This document shows, piece after piece, positions 1 through 7,946 of a DNA stretch of 27,051 bases (position 1 is its first letter; each line of letters begins with the position of its first letter). The DNA comes from Lutibacter sp. Its GTDB lineage: Bacteria; Bacteroidota; Bacteroidia; Flavobacteriales; Flavobacteriaceae. The stretch spans positions 1 to 27,051 of the forward strand of contig DPCK01000092.1 in the NCBI GenBank assembly GCA_003516285.1. Direction: 5' to 3'. Under the pieces are notes generated by a model. The model worked only from the letters and a program-made list of their open reading frames with translations, had not been told where the DNA came from and ran no database searches. A program made the translations under genes and the position numbers.

Positions 1-30
1 TTGTTTTTGATTTAATTTTAATTTAAGCTG

Positions 31-38
31 CAAATATA
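31..38 (-). promoter_or_regulatory. possible -7 box for a gene beyond the left edge
   Basis: Read on the minus strand this is TATATTTG, which fits the Bacteroidota -7 consensus TAnnTTTG. It lies just after the recN stop codon and would drive a leftward gene outside the window. No TTG is found at the expected 19-bp distance, so the call is weak. Confidence 0.3.
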
Positions 39-46
39 GTAATTTC

Positions 47-1699
47 TTAATTTAATAACTGCTTAGCGTGTTCAATAGCGGTTTTTGAAATCTCTTTTCC
101 GCCTAACATTTCAGCTATTTCCTCAATTCTTTCACTTTCAGTCAATTCTTTTAACCGTGTTACTATATTATTTTCAATATCTTCTTTGTAAACTTTATAA
201 TGTTGTTTTCCTTTTGCAGCAATTTGCGGTAAATGCGTGATGGTGATCACTTGCATATTCGCACTCATTTGTTCCATAATATCAGCCATTTTAGTGGAAA
301 CATCGCCCGAAACTCCAGTATCAATTTCATCAAAAATAATGGTGGGCAATTTTAAATATTCTGAAAGAATGGCTTTAACTGATAACATAATCCGCGACAT
401 TTCGCCTCCTGATGCAATTTTTTTCAATTCCCCAAAATTAGCGCCTTTATTCGCCGATATAAAAAGTTGCAACTCGTCTTTTCCGTTTTGAAAATACTGT
501 TTTGTATGTTTGATGCTGAAATTAAAACGGGTATTTTCCATTCCTAAATTTTCCAGGCTGTTTTCTAATTTTGAAACAAGATTCGGAATTGCTCTTTCTC
601 TTTCATCAAAAATTGATTTCGCCAATTTGTCAATTTTTTCCGCAACATTGTTAATTTCCTTTTCTTTTTCTGAAATTGCTGCAGAAGAATTTTCAACCTC
701 ATCAACTTTGACAGAAAGTTCTTCTTGTTTTTGAAGCAATTCAGCAATGGTAGTTGCCGAATGTTTTTTTTGCAGATTATAAATCAATTGCAATCGGTCG
801 TTCAGCTTTTGCAATTCCAACGGATCAAAATCGACGTTTTCATAAAAATTTTCAATTTCGCCGGCAATATCATCAAATTCAATTTTAACGCTTAAAATAC
901 GCTCATAAAGCGCTGCATATTCATTTGAAAATGAAGAAATTCTGTTGATACTGGCAAGAAACGCGTTTAAAAGTGTTTGCAATCCAATTTCATCGCTCAA
1001 CGCAAGTACCTGTGCTTCAGATAAATTAAGTTTTATTTCTTCAATATTGTTCAATTTATCCAACGATTGTTCAATAACTTCCTGCTCATCGGACTGGAGT
1101 TTGGCCTTTTTCAACTCCTCATATAAATACAAGTTGTATTCGTAATTTTGAGTGGCTGCTTCCTGCTTTTTTTTGAGTTCATTCAACTCTTTGGTCAACT
1201 GCGTAAATAATTTCAATCCGCGTTTGTATGATTCAATTTTTGGGGCATTGCCGGCAAGCGCGTCTATAATCTGAAATTGAAAATTCACATCCGACAATTG
1301 GTGTGTTTGATGTTGGGAATGCACATCAATCAATTTTTCGCTTAAATCCTGTAAAACCTGTAAAGTTGTTGGCGTATCATTCACAAAAGCACGAGATTTT
1401 CCGGTTGGAGATATCTCTCTTCTAATGATGGTTTCGTTTTCAAAATCAATGTCATTTTCTTCAAAAAAACCTTCCAATTGATAATTAGAAATCAAAAATT
1501 TAGCCTCAATGATGCATTTTTTATCAACATCTTTCAGCGTTGAAATATCCGCTCTTTTTCCCAAGACCAATCCAAGCGCTCCCAATAAAATAGATTTACC
1601 CGCGCCGGTTTCACCGGTTATTGTGGATAAATAATCCCTGAAATTAACAGATAAACTATCTATTAATGCATAATTTTTTATGGAAAGATTTGTAAGCAT
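47..1699 (-). CDS. recN: DNA repair protein RecN (SMC-like ATPase)
   Basis: This 550-residue protein is a full-length RecN, an SMC-like ATPase that acts in the cytoplasm on DNA double-strand breaks. The Walker A motif GETGAGKS lies at residues 29-36. A long, Glu/Lys-rich coiled-coil region fills the middle (about residues 150-380). The ABC signature (SGGEMSR) and the Walker B motif (IIFDEIDTGVSG) lie near residues 435-475. The N-terminus MLTNLSIKNYALID is typical of the family and fixes the start. The gene begins 23 bp after the porD stop codon and is probably the last gene of the bamD-rpoZ-coaBC-porD operon. Nothing is unusual. Identification rests on motif order and length. Confidence 0.97.
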   Translation of the reverse strand: MLTNLSIKNYALIDSLSVNFRDYLSTITGETGAGKSILLGALGLVLGKRADISTLKDVDKKCIIEAKFLISNYQLEGFFEENDIDFENETIIRREISPTGKSRAFVNDTPTTLQVLQDLSEKLIDVHSQHQTHQLSDVNFQFQIIDALAGNAPKIESYKRGLKLFTQLTKELNELKKKQEAATQNYEYNLYLYEELKKAKLQSDEQEVIEQSLDKLNNIEEIKLNLSEAQVLALSDEIGLQTLLNAFLASINRISSFSNEYAALYERILSVKIEFDDIAGEIENFYENVDFDPLELQKLNDRLQLIYNLQKKHSATTIAELLQKQEELSVKVDEVENSSAAISEKEKEINNVAEKIDKLAKSIFDERERAIPNLVSKLENSLENLGMENTRFNFSIKHTKQYFQNGKDELQLFISANKGANFGELKKIASGGEMSRIMLSVKAILSEYLKLPTIIFDEIDTGVSGDVSTKMADIMEQMSANMQVITITHLPQIAAKGKQHYKVYKEDIENNIVTRLKELTESERIEEIAEMLGGKEISKTAIEHAKQLLN

Positions 1700-1722
1700 T
1701 CTTGAAATTTAATGTTAAGAAT

Positions 1723-2610
1723 TTACTTGATGTCGTTCCACTTAGCCGCGTTAAGAGGGGAAATTTTGAGTAAGTCTTCTTTTAATTTAAAGGTATCATA
1801 ATTTGGTCCGTCAGAAAAAACAGAAACAATTTCGTCAGCTTTCGCATCCATAAAAACCCTTAATAGCGTGGCATTCGGACGCGAATCATAAATGGTTTTT
1901 AACATTCCGACAGATTCTGCAATTTTTTGTTTTGCGATTTTTTTATCCTGATGCATCACATCCAATCCTTTCAAATGATAGCTGTACATCGCTGAACGAA
2001 ACAAGCTGTAAGTTGGTGCCAAAATATTGTCGATTAAAATAAATCTGGATTTGAATCCGTCATTTTGATTCCATCCGGCGTATCCGCTTTGTTGCGATTG
2101 CACCACAATATTTTGCGCTTTGGTATAAAAATTTGTGCCGCCATTTAAAGCAAAAGTGTCGGCATCCATACCTAAAATGGTATAAACATAAAATGAAACA
2201 ATAGCGCTCAAATTGGATTCGAACTGGTTTTCATTAAACTGTAACGGTTCGTACTCTGCATATTTAAACGAAAAATTGTCATCTTTAAAATTAAAAACCG
2301 GCGTTAAATAGGTTGAACTGTAAATGGGACGTGAAGATTGTATTTGAATATGACCTTTAAAATCGTCGCCAGACTGCTCCAAAATAGTGATCGTTAAATT
2401 ACAGCTTATGCGTTCCTGAGGAAGATAATTGAGATTCGTCCAACGTTTTTGATTCACAAACTCATTCAATGAATTCTCCAAGGTTATAAAAATCTGTTTG
2501 TTTGATCCTGGAATTTTATCTGCATTCACAGCGATGGTACAGTTTAATTCCTGTGCATTCATCTGGGCTGTAATGAAAATAATACCAAGCAATTGAATTA
2601 TTTTACGCAT
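1723..2610 (-). CDS. porD: type IX secretion protein PorD (DUF4835 family)
   Basis: This 295-residue protein has an N-terminal signal peptide (about residues 1-19, likely cut after MNAQ) and matches the DUF4835 family. That family is described as PorD, an accessory component of the Bacteroidota type IX secretion system, located in the periplasm or at the outer membrane. The body carries the usual YxxLQFNENQFESNL-type segment followed by a region predicted to recognise partners. Its start overlaps the 3' end of coaBC by 13 bp, so translation is probably coupled. The order coaBC-porD-recN is common in Flavobacteriia and supports the assignment. The biochemical role of the family is poorly defined. 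Confidence 0.85.
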   Translation of the reverse strand: MRKIIQLLGIIFITAQMNAQELNCTIAVNADKIPGSNKQIFITLENSLNEFVNQKRWTNLNYLPQERISCNLTITILEQSGDDFKGHIQIQSSRPIYSSTYLTPVFNFKDDNFSFKYAEYEPLQFNENQFESNLSAIVSFYVYTILGMDADTFALNGGTNFYTKAQNIVVQSQQSGYAGWNQNDGFKSRFILIDNILAPTYSLFRSAMYSYHLKGLDVMHQDKKIAKQKIAESVGMLKTIYDSRPNATLLRVFMDAKADEIVSVFSDGPNYDTFKLKEDLLKISPLNAAKWNDIK

Positions 2611-3818
2611 AAAATCTGGTTCAAAATTACATTAAATATATCTTCAGCGACCTCTGCTTTAGATTTTAGACTAAATTCTGAAATTTTTTCGAATTTATCA
2701 ATGATTGTGACTTTATTTGTTTCTTTTTTAAATCCGGCGCCTTTATCCTGCAGCGAATTCAATACAATTAAATCCAAATTCTTCGATTTTAACTTTGTGA
2801 TGGCATTTTGCAATTCGTTGTTTGTTTCCAAGGCAAAACCAACCAAAAACTGCTGTTTTTTAATTTTTCCCAAGGAAGCCAATATATCTTTGGTTTTCTC
2901 CAATTCAATGGTGATGGTATCAGTCGCTTTCTTTATTTTATTTATGGCAATTTCTGTTGGTTTGTAATCTGCCACGGCAGCCGAAAGAATGGCAATGTCA
3001 ACAGCGCCAAAATACTTATGAACTTCTTGGTACATTTCTTCGGCACTCACCACATCAATTCTTTTTATCAAAGAATGTGACACTGTTTCATTCGAAGTTC
3101 CTGTAATCAAAAATACATTTGCACCTAAATTGGCTGCTTTTTTAGCCAATTCAAATCCCATTTTACCGGAAGAATGATTCCCTATAAAACGAACCGGATC
3201 AATGGCTTCATACGTTGGACCTGCAGTAATCAACACTTTTTTGTTGAATAATGGCAATCCTTGAACAATCTCATTTTCAATAAATGATACAATATTTTCA
3301 GGTTCTTCCATACGGCCTTCGCCCACCAAACCACTGGCGAGTTCACCGCTTGCCGGCGGAATAAAAACATTTCCGAAACTTTGTAATTTTTCTATGCTAA
3401 GTTTTGTGGCAGGATGCTGATACATATCTAAATCCATCGCCGGAGCGAAATATACCTTGCATTTGGCCGATAAATAAGTGGCTAACAATAAATTGTCGCA
3501 TACGCCATTGGCCATTTTAGACAAGGTATTTGCAGTTGCCGGGGCAATAAGCATATAATCGGCCCACAAGCCTAAATCTACATGGCTGTTCCATTGTTCA
3601 TTTTCTTCATCCCCCTTTTCAAAAAAGGTTGAATAAACCGGATTTTTAGATAATGTAGAAAGTGTGAGCGGGGTAACAAAATCTTTGGCTGCAGGTGTCA
3701 TCACAACTTTGACCTGCGCGCCCGATTTCACAAAAAGTCGCACTAAATGCGCTGTTTTATAAGCAGCAATACCGGCAGTAACGCCCAATAGTATTTTTTT
3801 ACCGCTTAAAATGGACAT
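2598..3818 (-). CDS. coaBC: bifunctional phosphopantothenoylcysteine decarboxylase / phosphopantothenate-cysteine ligase
   Basis: This 406-residue two-domain cytosolic enzyme carries out two consecutive steps of coenzyme A synthesis. The N-terminal flavoprotein decarboxylase domain (about 1-180) shows the FMN-binding start GKKILLGVTAGIAAYK, the catalytic His79 in SHVDLG, the APAMDLDMY loop and the substrate clamp ASGLVGEGRM (161-170). The C-terminal ligase domain begins near residue 193 and shows TAGPTYEAIDPVRFIGNHSS and a K-x-K-K motif (INKIKK). In the clamp, Ser162 stands where the E. coli enzyme has the catalytic Cys158. This may be normal for the phylum, but it was not checked. The start lies directly next to the rpoZ stop codon. 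Confidence 0.96.
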   Translation of the reverse strand: MSILSGKKILLGVTAGIAAYKTAHLVRLFVKSGAQVKVVMTPAAKDFVTPLTLSTLSKNPVYSTFFEKGDEENEQWNSHVDLGLWADYMLIAPATANTLSKMANGVCDNLLLATYLSAKCKVYFAPAMDLDMYQHPATKLSIEKLQSFGNVFIPPASGELASGLVGEGRMEEPENIVSFIENEIVQGLPLFNKKVLITAGPTYEAIDPVRFIGNHSSGKMGFELAKKAANLGANVFLITGTSNETVSHSLIKRIDVVSAEEMYQEVHKYFGAVDIAILSAAVADYKPTEIAINKIKKATDTITIELEKTKDILASLGKIKKQQFLVGFALETNNELQNAITKLKSKNLDLIVLNSLQDKGAGFKKETNKVTIIDKFEKISEFSLKSKAEVAEDIFNVILNQILCVK

Positions 3819-4145
3819 CTATTTTTGAGGTTCTTCTGGATTTCTGTAATAAATTTTACCGTCTAACCATTCTTGCACTGCAAGTGCTGTTGGTTTTGGT
3901 AATTTTTCATAAAATTTAGACACCTCAATTTGTTCTTTGTTTTCAAAAACTTCATCCAAACTGTCAGTATACGTTGCAAACTCTTCTAATTTTTCAACCA
4001 ATTCATTTTTTAAATCGATGCTGATTTGGTCCGCTCTTTTTGCTATAATAGTGATTGCCTCGTAAATATTGTTTGTTGGCGCCTCAATTTTATTTTTGTC
4101 GTAAGTAACAGTTGTATTCGGTGCTTTTGTGTTTTTATAATCCAT
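3819..4145 (-). CDS. rpoZ: RNA polymerase omega subunit, Bacteroidota type
   Basis: This 108-residue protein matches the Bacteroidota form of the RNA polymerase omega subunit, a small assembly factor that binds the beta' subunit. The segment NNIYEAITIIAKRADQIS corresponds to the conserved omega core (Y-E-A-xx-I-x-x-R-A-x-Q). A Pro-rich, charged C-terminus follows. The start codon overlaps the bamD stop by one base and the stop codon abuts coaBC, so it lies inside a compact operon. The position between bamD and coaBC is the usual one in Flavobacteriia and strengthens the call. Confidence 0.9.
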   Translation of the reverse strand: MDYKNTKAPNTTVTYDKNKIEAPTNNIYEAITIIAKRADQISIDLKNELVEKLEEFATYTDSLDEVFENKEQIEVSKFYEKLPKPTALAVQEWLDGKIYYRNPEEPQK

Positions 4146-4963
4146 TAGTTTTGAGTTTTTATGACGGTTATAGCATTTAATTCATTGTTTAATTCGGAAA
4201 TCAATTTTTTGGTTTCCTCTAAATATTTTGACTCGGGAAAACTTCTTTCAAATCGCTGATGCACTTTTATGGCCTCATTAATCCGTTCTTCCTTTTTTTG
4301 AACAATACTGTTGATGCCTAAATAATAGGCCGATTTAAATTTCAGATAAGTCGCTTCTTCTTTAAATGAAGTGCCCAAATAATCTGAAAGTAGATTGTCA
4401 AAAGCAACCATTGCTGCTGTATAATCTTGGGTATGATAATATTGTTTTGCAATCTCAAAAGATTTTTTCTCCAATTTATACGTTAATTCCTTGATGTTTT
4501 TATTGGCATCAGGAACTTTATCGGAATCCGGAAATTTATAAATAAAAGACTGTAGCGCCGTGATGGCTTCCTTAGTGTCTTTTTGGTCTAAACTATATAC
4601 CGGTGACGCCAAATAATAACTGTAAGCCGACAGATATGCGGCTTCTTCAACCTTTGAGCTTTTTGGATAACTTTTTACAAATTTATCAAAATAATAGGCC
4701 GCTAAACTATATTGTTTGGTGTTATAATGTGCCTGGGAAACCATATATTGTATGCGTTCCATTTGAGGTTTTCCTTTATAACTTGGTGTAATTTTCTCAA
4801 ACAAAGCAATGGCTTTCGTGTACTTTTGTTCATCGTACATTTTAACAGCCATTATATATTGCTCTTCGCTGGTTCCTTTATTCAATGCTTTTTGGTATTC
4901 ACCGCAAGATGAAAAGCCCAAAGCGACTAACAAAATGAAAATATAAATCTTATTTTTTTGCAT
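4145..4963 (-). CDS. bamD: outer membrane assembly lipoprotein BamD
   Basis: This 272-residue lipoprotein has a signal peptide with the lipobox LGFSSC (lipidated Cys20) followed by TPR-like helical repeats, for example YDEQKYTKAIALFEKI and YYFDKFVKSYPKS. These are features of BamD, the essential lipoprotein partner of BamA that inserts beta-barrel proteins into the outer membrane. BamD is about 240-280 residues in this phylum, so the length fits. It is the first gene of the operon bamD-rpoZ-coaBC-porD-recN, with a -7 box only five bases before the ATG, which predicts an almost leaderless mRNA. Confidence 0.93.
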   Translation of the reverse strand: MQKNKIYIFILLVALGFSSCGEYQKALNKGTSEEQYIMAVKMYDEQKYTKAIALFEKITPSYKGKPQMERIQYMVSQAHYNTKQYSLAAYYFDKFVKSYPKSSKVEEAAYLSAYSYYLASPVYSLDQKDTKEAITALQSFIYKFPDSDKVPDANKNIKELTYKLEKKSFEIAKQYYHTQDYTAAMVAFDNLLSDYLGTSFKEEATYLKFKSAYYLGINSIVQKKEERINEAIKVHQRFERSFPESKYLEETKKLISELNNELNAITVIKTQN

Positions 4964-4967
4964 TTGG

Positions 4968-4975
4968 CAAAATTA
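4968..4975 (-). promoter_or_regulatory. -7 promoter box of the bamD operon
   Basis: On the minus strand this reads TAATTTTG, a perfect match to the Bacteroidota -7 consensus TAnnTTTG. It ends five bases before the bamD ATG, so transcription would begin at or next to the start codon. No clear -33 TTG is visible at 19 bp. The 108 bp between this box and the ferritin gene hold nothing else I can support. Confidence 0.6.
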
Positions 4976-5083
4976 GTTATTTATTATGGATTATTAAAAT
5001 GATTTTTCACTTGGGAATAAACCACAAAAATAACGCGCTTTTCCTATAAATAGTGCCCGTGAATCCTAATTGTTTGTTAATTA

Positions 5084-5599
5084 TTAGGCTGGTGGCGCCA
5101 CAGAGCTTGTAACGGTAAGTCGTTTAATATCATTGTCAAACAAGTACAAACCACCCTTATCGTCGCCAATTAAATTGATTTTATCCAAAATAGTTCTTGC
5201 CTGTGCTTCTTCTTCAATTTGTTCGGCAACATACCACTGTAAAAAGTTATGCGTTGCGTAGTCCTTTTCTTCCAATGAAATATGTACCAGCTCGTTAATG
5301 CTTTGGGAAACAAAAACTTCGTGCTTAAACAAGGTTTCAAACATATTTTTTATGGAGCCAAATTCAAGTGCTGGCGCGCTTAATTCTGAAACCATGGCGT
5401 GTCCGCCGCGTTCATTGATATATTTAAAAAATTTAAGCATATGCAATCTTTCTTCATCAGATTGCGCATACATAAACTGAGAAACACCTTCCAAACCTTT
5501 AATTTCTGACCACGAAGCCATCGCCAAATATATTTGTGAAGATTCTGCTTCAATTCTTATTTGCTTGTTTAAAACGGATTGCATTCTTTCTGATAACAT
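5084..5599 (-). CDS. ftnA: non-haem ferritin
   Basis: This 171-residue protein is a ferritin that forms a cytoplasmic 24-mer iron store. The ferroxidase-centre residues can be placed exactly as in E. coli FtnA: Glu17, Glu50, His53, Glu94, Gln127 and Glu130, with third-site residues Glu49, Glu126 and Glu129. It lacks the short chain and surface features of Dps, and there is no methionine haem ligand expected for bacterioferritin. It lies 43 bp downstream of dapA on the same strand, and could be read from the dapA promoter or from its own. No Fur-like box was recognised. Confidence 0.95.
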   Translation of the reverse strand: MLSERMQSVLNKQIRIEAESSQIYLAMASWSEIKGLEGVSQFMYAQSDEERLHMLKFFKYINERGGHAMVSELSAPALEFGSIKNMFETLFKHEVFVSQSINELVHISLEEKDYATHNFLQWYVAEQIEEEAQARTILDKINLIGDDKGGLYLFDNDIKRLTVTSSVAPPA

Positions 5600-5642
5600 A
5601 CTTTTAATTTTTAATGATGTTTAAGTAAATTTACTGTAAAAT

Positions 5643-6518
5643 CTAATAATTAGCCGCAAAGTTAGTAATTTTTTGCTGTAATTCATAAGAAGCTTTGACC
5701 AAAGGCAAGCGCACATTTTCTGAGCAAATATTAAAGTTTTTAAGCAAGGCTTTTATTCCGGCCGGATTTCCTTCTTCAAAAATATAATCGATGCAATCCA
5801 TCACTTTGTAATGAAGTTCATTGGCTTTTGCAACATTCCCTTTTAATCCCTGTTGAATCATTTCTGAAAAATCTTTAGGCAAACCTTGTCCGATTACAGA
5901 AATAACGCCCGATCCGCCAGCCAAAACCATAGACAAAGCGATCATATCATCGCCCGAAATAACCATAAAATCTTTCGGTTTGTGTTGAATTAACCGCATT
6001 GCCTGAACAATATCTCCCGCCGCTTCTTTAACCGCCACAATATTTTTAAAATCATTGGCCAGTCTTAAAATTGTTTTTGCCTCCACATTTTTTGCAGTTC
6101 TTCCAGGCACATTATACACAATAATTGGCAATGGACTTGCTTCTGAAATGGCTTTAAAATGCTGATAAATTCCTTCTTGCGTTGGCTTGTTATAATAGGG
6201 TGAAACAGAAAGTATGGCTGAAAATGCCGATAAATCGGAAGTTTTGACTTCATTCACAACGGCCATCGTATTATTTCCGCCAATGCCAATCACCAAAGGA
6301 AGTCGGCCGTTATTGGCCTTGATGATCGTTGCTTTAACCTGTTCCTTTTCTTCTAAAGTTAACGTAGCCGGTTCACCGGTGGTTCCCAAAACCACCAAAT
6401 AATTTACACCATTGTCTATTTGAAAATTAACCAAATGTTTTAACCCTTCAAAATCAATTGATTTATCTTCATTAAATGGCGTTACCAGCGCAACTCCGGT
6501 TCCTAACAATTCTTTCAT
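5643..6518 (-). CDS. dapA: 4-hydroxy-tetrahydrodipicolinate synthase
   Basis: This 291-residue TIM-barrel enzyme condenses pyruvate with aspartate semialdehyde, the first committed step of lysine and diaminopimelate synthesis, in the cytosol. The pyruvate-binding motif GTTGE lies at residues 45-49. Tyr135 in the IIVYNVPGRT segment and Lys164 in VAVKEAAGD (the Schiff-base lysine) are present. The length is standard for the family. A well-formed promoter lies about 60 bp upstream, giving a leader of roughly 60 nt that can fold in part (GGCACAGA facing TCTGTG). No known lysine riboswitch pattern is recognisable there. Confidence 0.96.
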   Translation of the reverse strand: MKELLGTGVALVTPFNEDKSIDFEGLKHLVNFQIDNGVNYLVVLGTTGEPATLTLEEKEQVKATIIKANNGRLPLVIGIGGNNTMAVVNEVKTSDLSAFSAILSVSPYYNKPTQEGIYQHFKAISEASPLPIIVYNVPGRTAKNVEAKTILRLANDFKNIVAVKEAAGDIVQAMRLIQHKPKDFMVISGDDMIALSMVLAGGSGVISVIGQGLPKDFSEMIQQGLKGNVAKANELHYKVMDCIDYIFEEGNPAGIKALLKNFNICSENVRLPLVKASYELQQKITNFAANY

Positions 6519-6581
6519 CTTTTTATTATTTATTTATTATTGGCACAGATGCAGCCTGCCATTAATCCTTTCTGTGTGTAT

Positions 6582-6611
6582 CAAAATTACCTTGCTAATT
6601 TCATTGCACAA
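6582..6611 (-). promoter_or_regulatory. dapA promoter (-33 and -7 boxes)
   Basis: On the minus strand this reads TTG (6611-6609), a 19-bp spacer and TAATTTTG (6589-6582), the full Bacteroidota consensus. The predicted transcription start is near 6578, about 60 nt before the dapA ATG. The -33 box lies within the last codons of the upstream DUF6913 gene. Confidence 0.65.
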
Positions 6612-7125
6612 TCTTTAAAATGACCAAATATTTTATCAATTCTTCGTGAAACAAATCAATCTCATCTGGCTCACACCTTATCAGCAAATCATACAGCCGT
6701 TTATCCATATGCGCAAAACCAATCCTAAATGAGGCTTTACAATGCAATAGTAATAAGTTGAGATAGACATTGTCAACTTTGCTGTAATTAATTAACAAAT
6801 CATAGTTATTTGTTAAAATATTTTTTAATTTTTCAGAGTCAATTTTACCGTACCAACTAAAATCTTTTGGGGTAATAATATCGTCTGATGCTGTTTCATT
6901 TCTCAATTTTCTTTGGAAAACAACCGCTTTTATATCACTTTCAGAAATTTTCAACAAGGTGGCAAGTTCCCTCAAAACAAGCTCTTTTTCTATTTGGTCA
7001 TCTAAAAAAATGAGCACATTTTTTACTTCATCCAACGGACTTTTATGCTCGTTTTTGAGAAAAATAGGCAATGTTTTTTTTAAATAAATTTGATTGCTTT
7101 TTCGTTTAAATCCTGTAAAAATCAT
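6601..7125 (-). CDS. DUF6913 family protein of unknown function
   Basis: This 174-residue protein resembles the DUF6913 family found beside dapA in many Flavobacteriia. No catalytic motif is known or seen. The visible segments are a basic N-terminus (FKRKSNQIYLKK), a stretch NVLIFLDDQIEKELVLRELATLL reminiscent of an alpha/beta nucleotide-binding start, and a conserved-looking block YDLLINYSK...LLLLHCKASFRIGFA. No signal peptide or membrane segment is apparent, so it is probably cytoplasmic. It has its own strong promoter and is divergent from the 5'-nucleotidase genes. Function is not assigned. Confidence 0.75.
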   Translation of the reverse strand: MIFTGFKRKSNQIYLKKTLPIFLKNEHKSPLDEVKNVLIFLDDQIEKELVLRELATLLKISESDIKAVVFQRKLRNETASDDIITPKDFSWYGKIDSEKLKNILTNNYDLLINYSKVDNVYLNLLLLHCKASFRIGFAHMDKRLYDLLIRCEPDEIDLFHEELIKYLVILKIVQ

Positions 7126-7145
7126 CTATATTTACGCTTTAGTCA

Positions 7146-7175
7146 CAAAATTAATTAAAATCATCTGTATAGCAA
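7146..7175 (-). promoter_or_regulatory. promoter of the DUF6913 gene
   Basis: The minus strand reads TTG (7175-7173), a 19-bp spacer and TAATTTTG (7153-7146), the same consensus and spacing as the dapA promoter. The leader would be about 17 nt. The -33 box lies directly before the ATG of the divergent 5'-nucleotidase gene at 7178, so the two genes share this short intergenic space. Confidence 0.65.
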
Positions 7176-7177
7176 CA

Positions 7178-7942
7178 ATGAAAAAATTTATTATTGCATT
7201 TATTATTTTAACGGCACTTTTCAGCTGTAAAATAAAACCTCCGCAACTTGTTCGTATAGAAGGCAAACAAACCACTATTAATGAGACCATTGTCGCTGAT
7301 AAAACCTTTGAAAACACCATTAAACCTTACAGAGAAAAGGTTGAAAAAGAAATGAACACAGTGATTAGCTATACCCCAATAAATTTGTACAGAAATGATG
7401 GCGATTTGGAAAGCAGCCTGGGAAATTTGATGGCAGATTTATGTTATGAAAGGGCCAATCCGGTATTTAATTCAAGAACCGGAAAAAATATTGATTTTGC
7501 TATGTTTAATTATGGCGGCATCAGGGCCGGAATTTCGAAAGGAAATATCACCAATGAAAGCGCTTTTAACTTAATGCCTTTTGAAAATAGTTTGGTAGTG
7601 GTTGAATTGACTTCAGAAAAAATAAAGGAACTGGTAAATTACCTTATTGAAGAAAATACGGCGCATCCGCTTTCAAAACAGTTTAATTTAACCGTCACAG
7701 AAAAAGGTTGCGACTTAAAAATAAAAAACGAAGCCTTTGACTCTTCAAAAACCTATTTTGTGCTGACATCAGATTATTTGCAAACCGGCGGGGACAATAT
7801 GAATTTCTTTAAAGATCCGGTAACTATTCACAAACTTGACTATAAAGTAAGAAATGCCATTATTGATTATTTTAAGGAAACAGACACCATTAAAGTTTCT
7901 TTGGACGGAAGGTTTAGAAATGAAAAAACACTAAAGAATTAG
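7178..7942 (+). CDS. 5'-nucleotidase C-terminal-domain lipoprotein
   Basis: This 254-residue protein consists only of the C-terminal, substrate-binding domain of 5'-nucleotidases (the UshA-type C-domain, Pfam 5_nucleotid_C). Typical segments are SSLGNLMADLCYERA, DFAMFNYGGIRAGISKGNIT, NLMPFENSLVVVELT and TSDYLQTGGDNMNFF. The start at 7178 is preferred over 7094 because it gives a clean lipoprotein signal (MKKFIIAFIILTALFSC, lipobox FSC), so the protein should be anchored in the envelope. The metallophosphatase domain is encoded four bases downstream as a separate gene, the reverse of the domain order in UshA. The two proteins probably act together on exported or scavenged nucleotides. Confidence 0.88.
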   Translation: MKKFIIAFIILTALFSCKIKPPQLVRIEGKQTTINETIVADKTFENTIKPYREKVEKEMNTVISYTPINLYRNDGDLESSLGNLMADLCYERANPVFNSRTGKNIDFAMFNYGGIRAGISKGNITNESAFNLMPFENSLVVVELTSEKIKELVNYLIEENTAHPLSKQFNLTVTEKGCDLKIKNEAFDSSKTYFVLTSDYLQTGGDNMNFFKDPVTIHKLDYKVRNAIIDYFKETDTIKVSLDGRFRNEKTLKN

Positions 7943-7946
7943 GCAG

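Noticed and set aside
6519..6581. Lysine riboswitch before dapA
   Set aside because: The leader is about 60 nt, too short for the lysine riboswitch, and only a short partial stem can be drawn.
7094..7177. Longer start for the 5'-nucleotidase C-terminal-domain gene
   Set aside because: The additional 28 residues precede a perfect lipoprotein signal peptide and overlap the divergent promoter and the 5' end of the DUF6913 gene.
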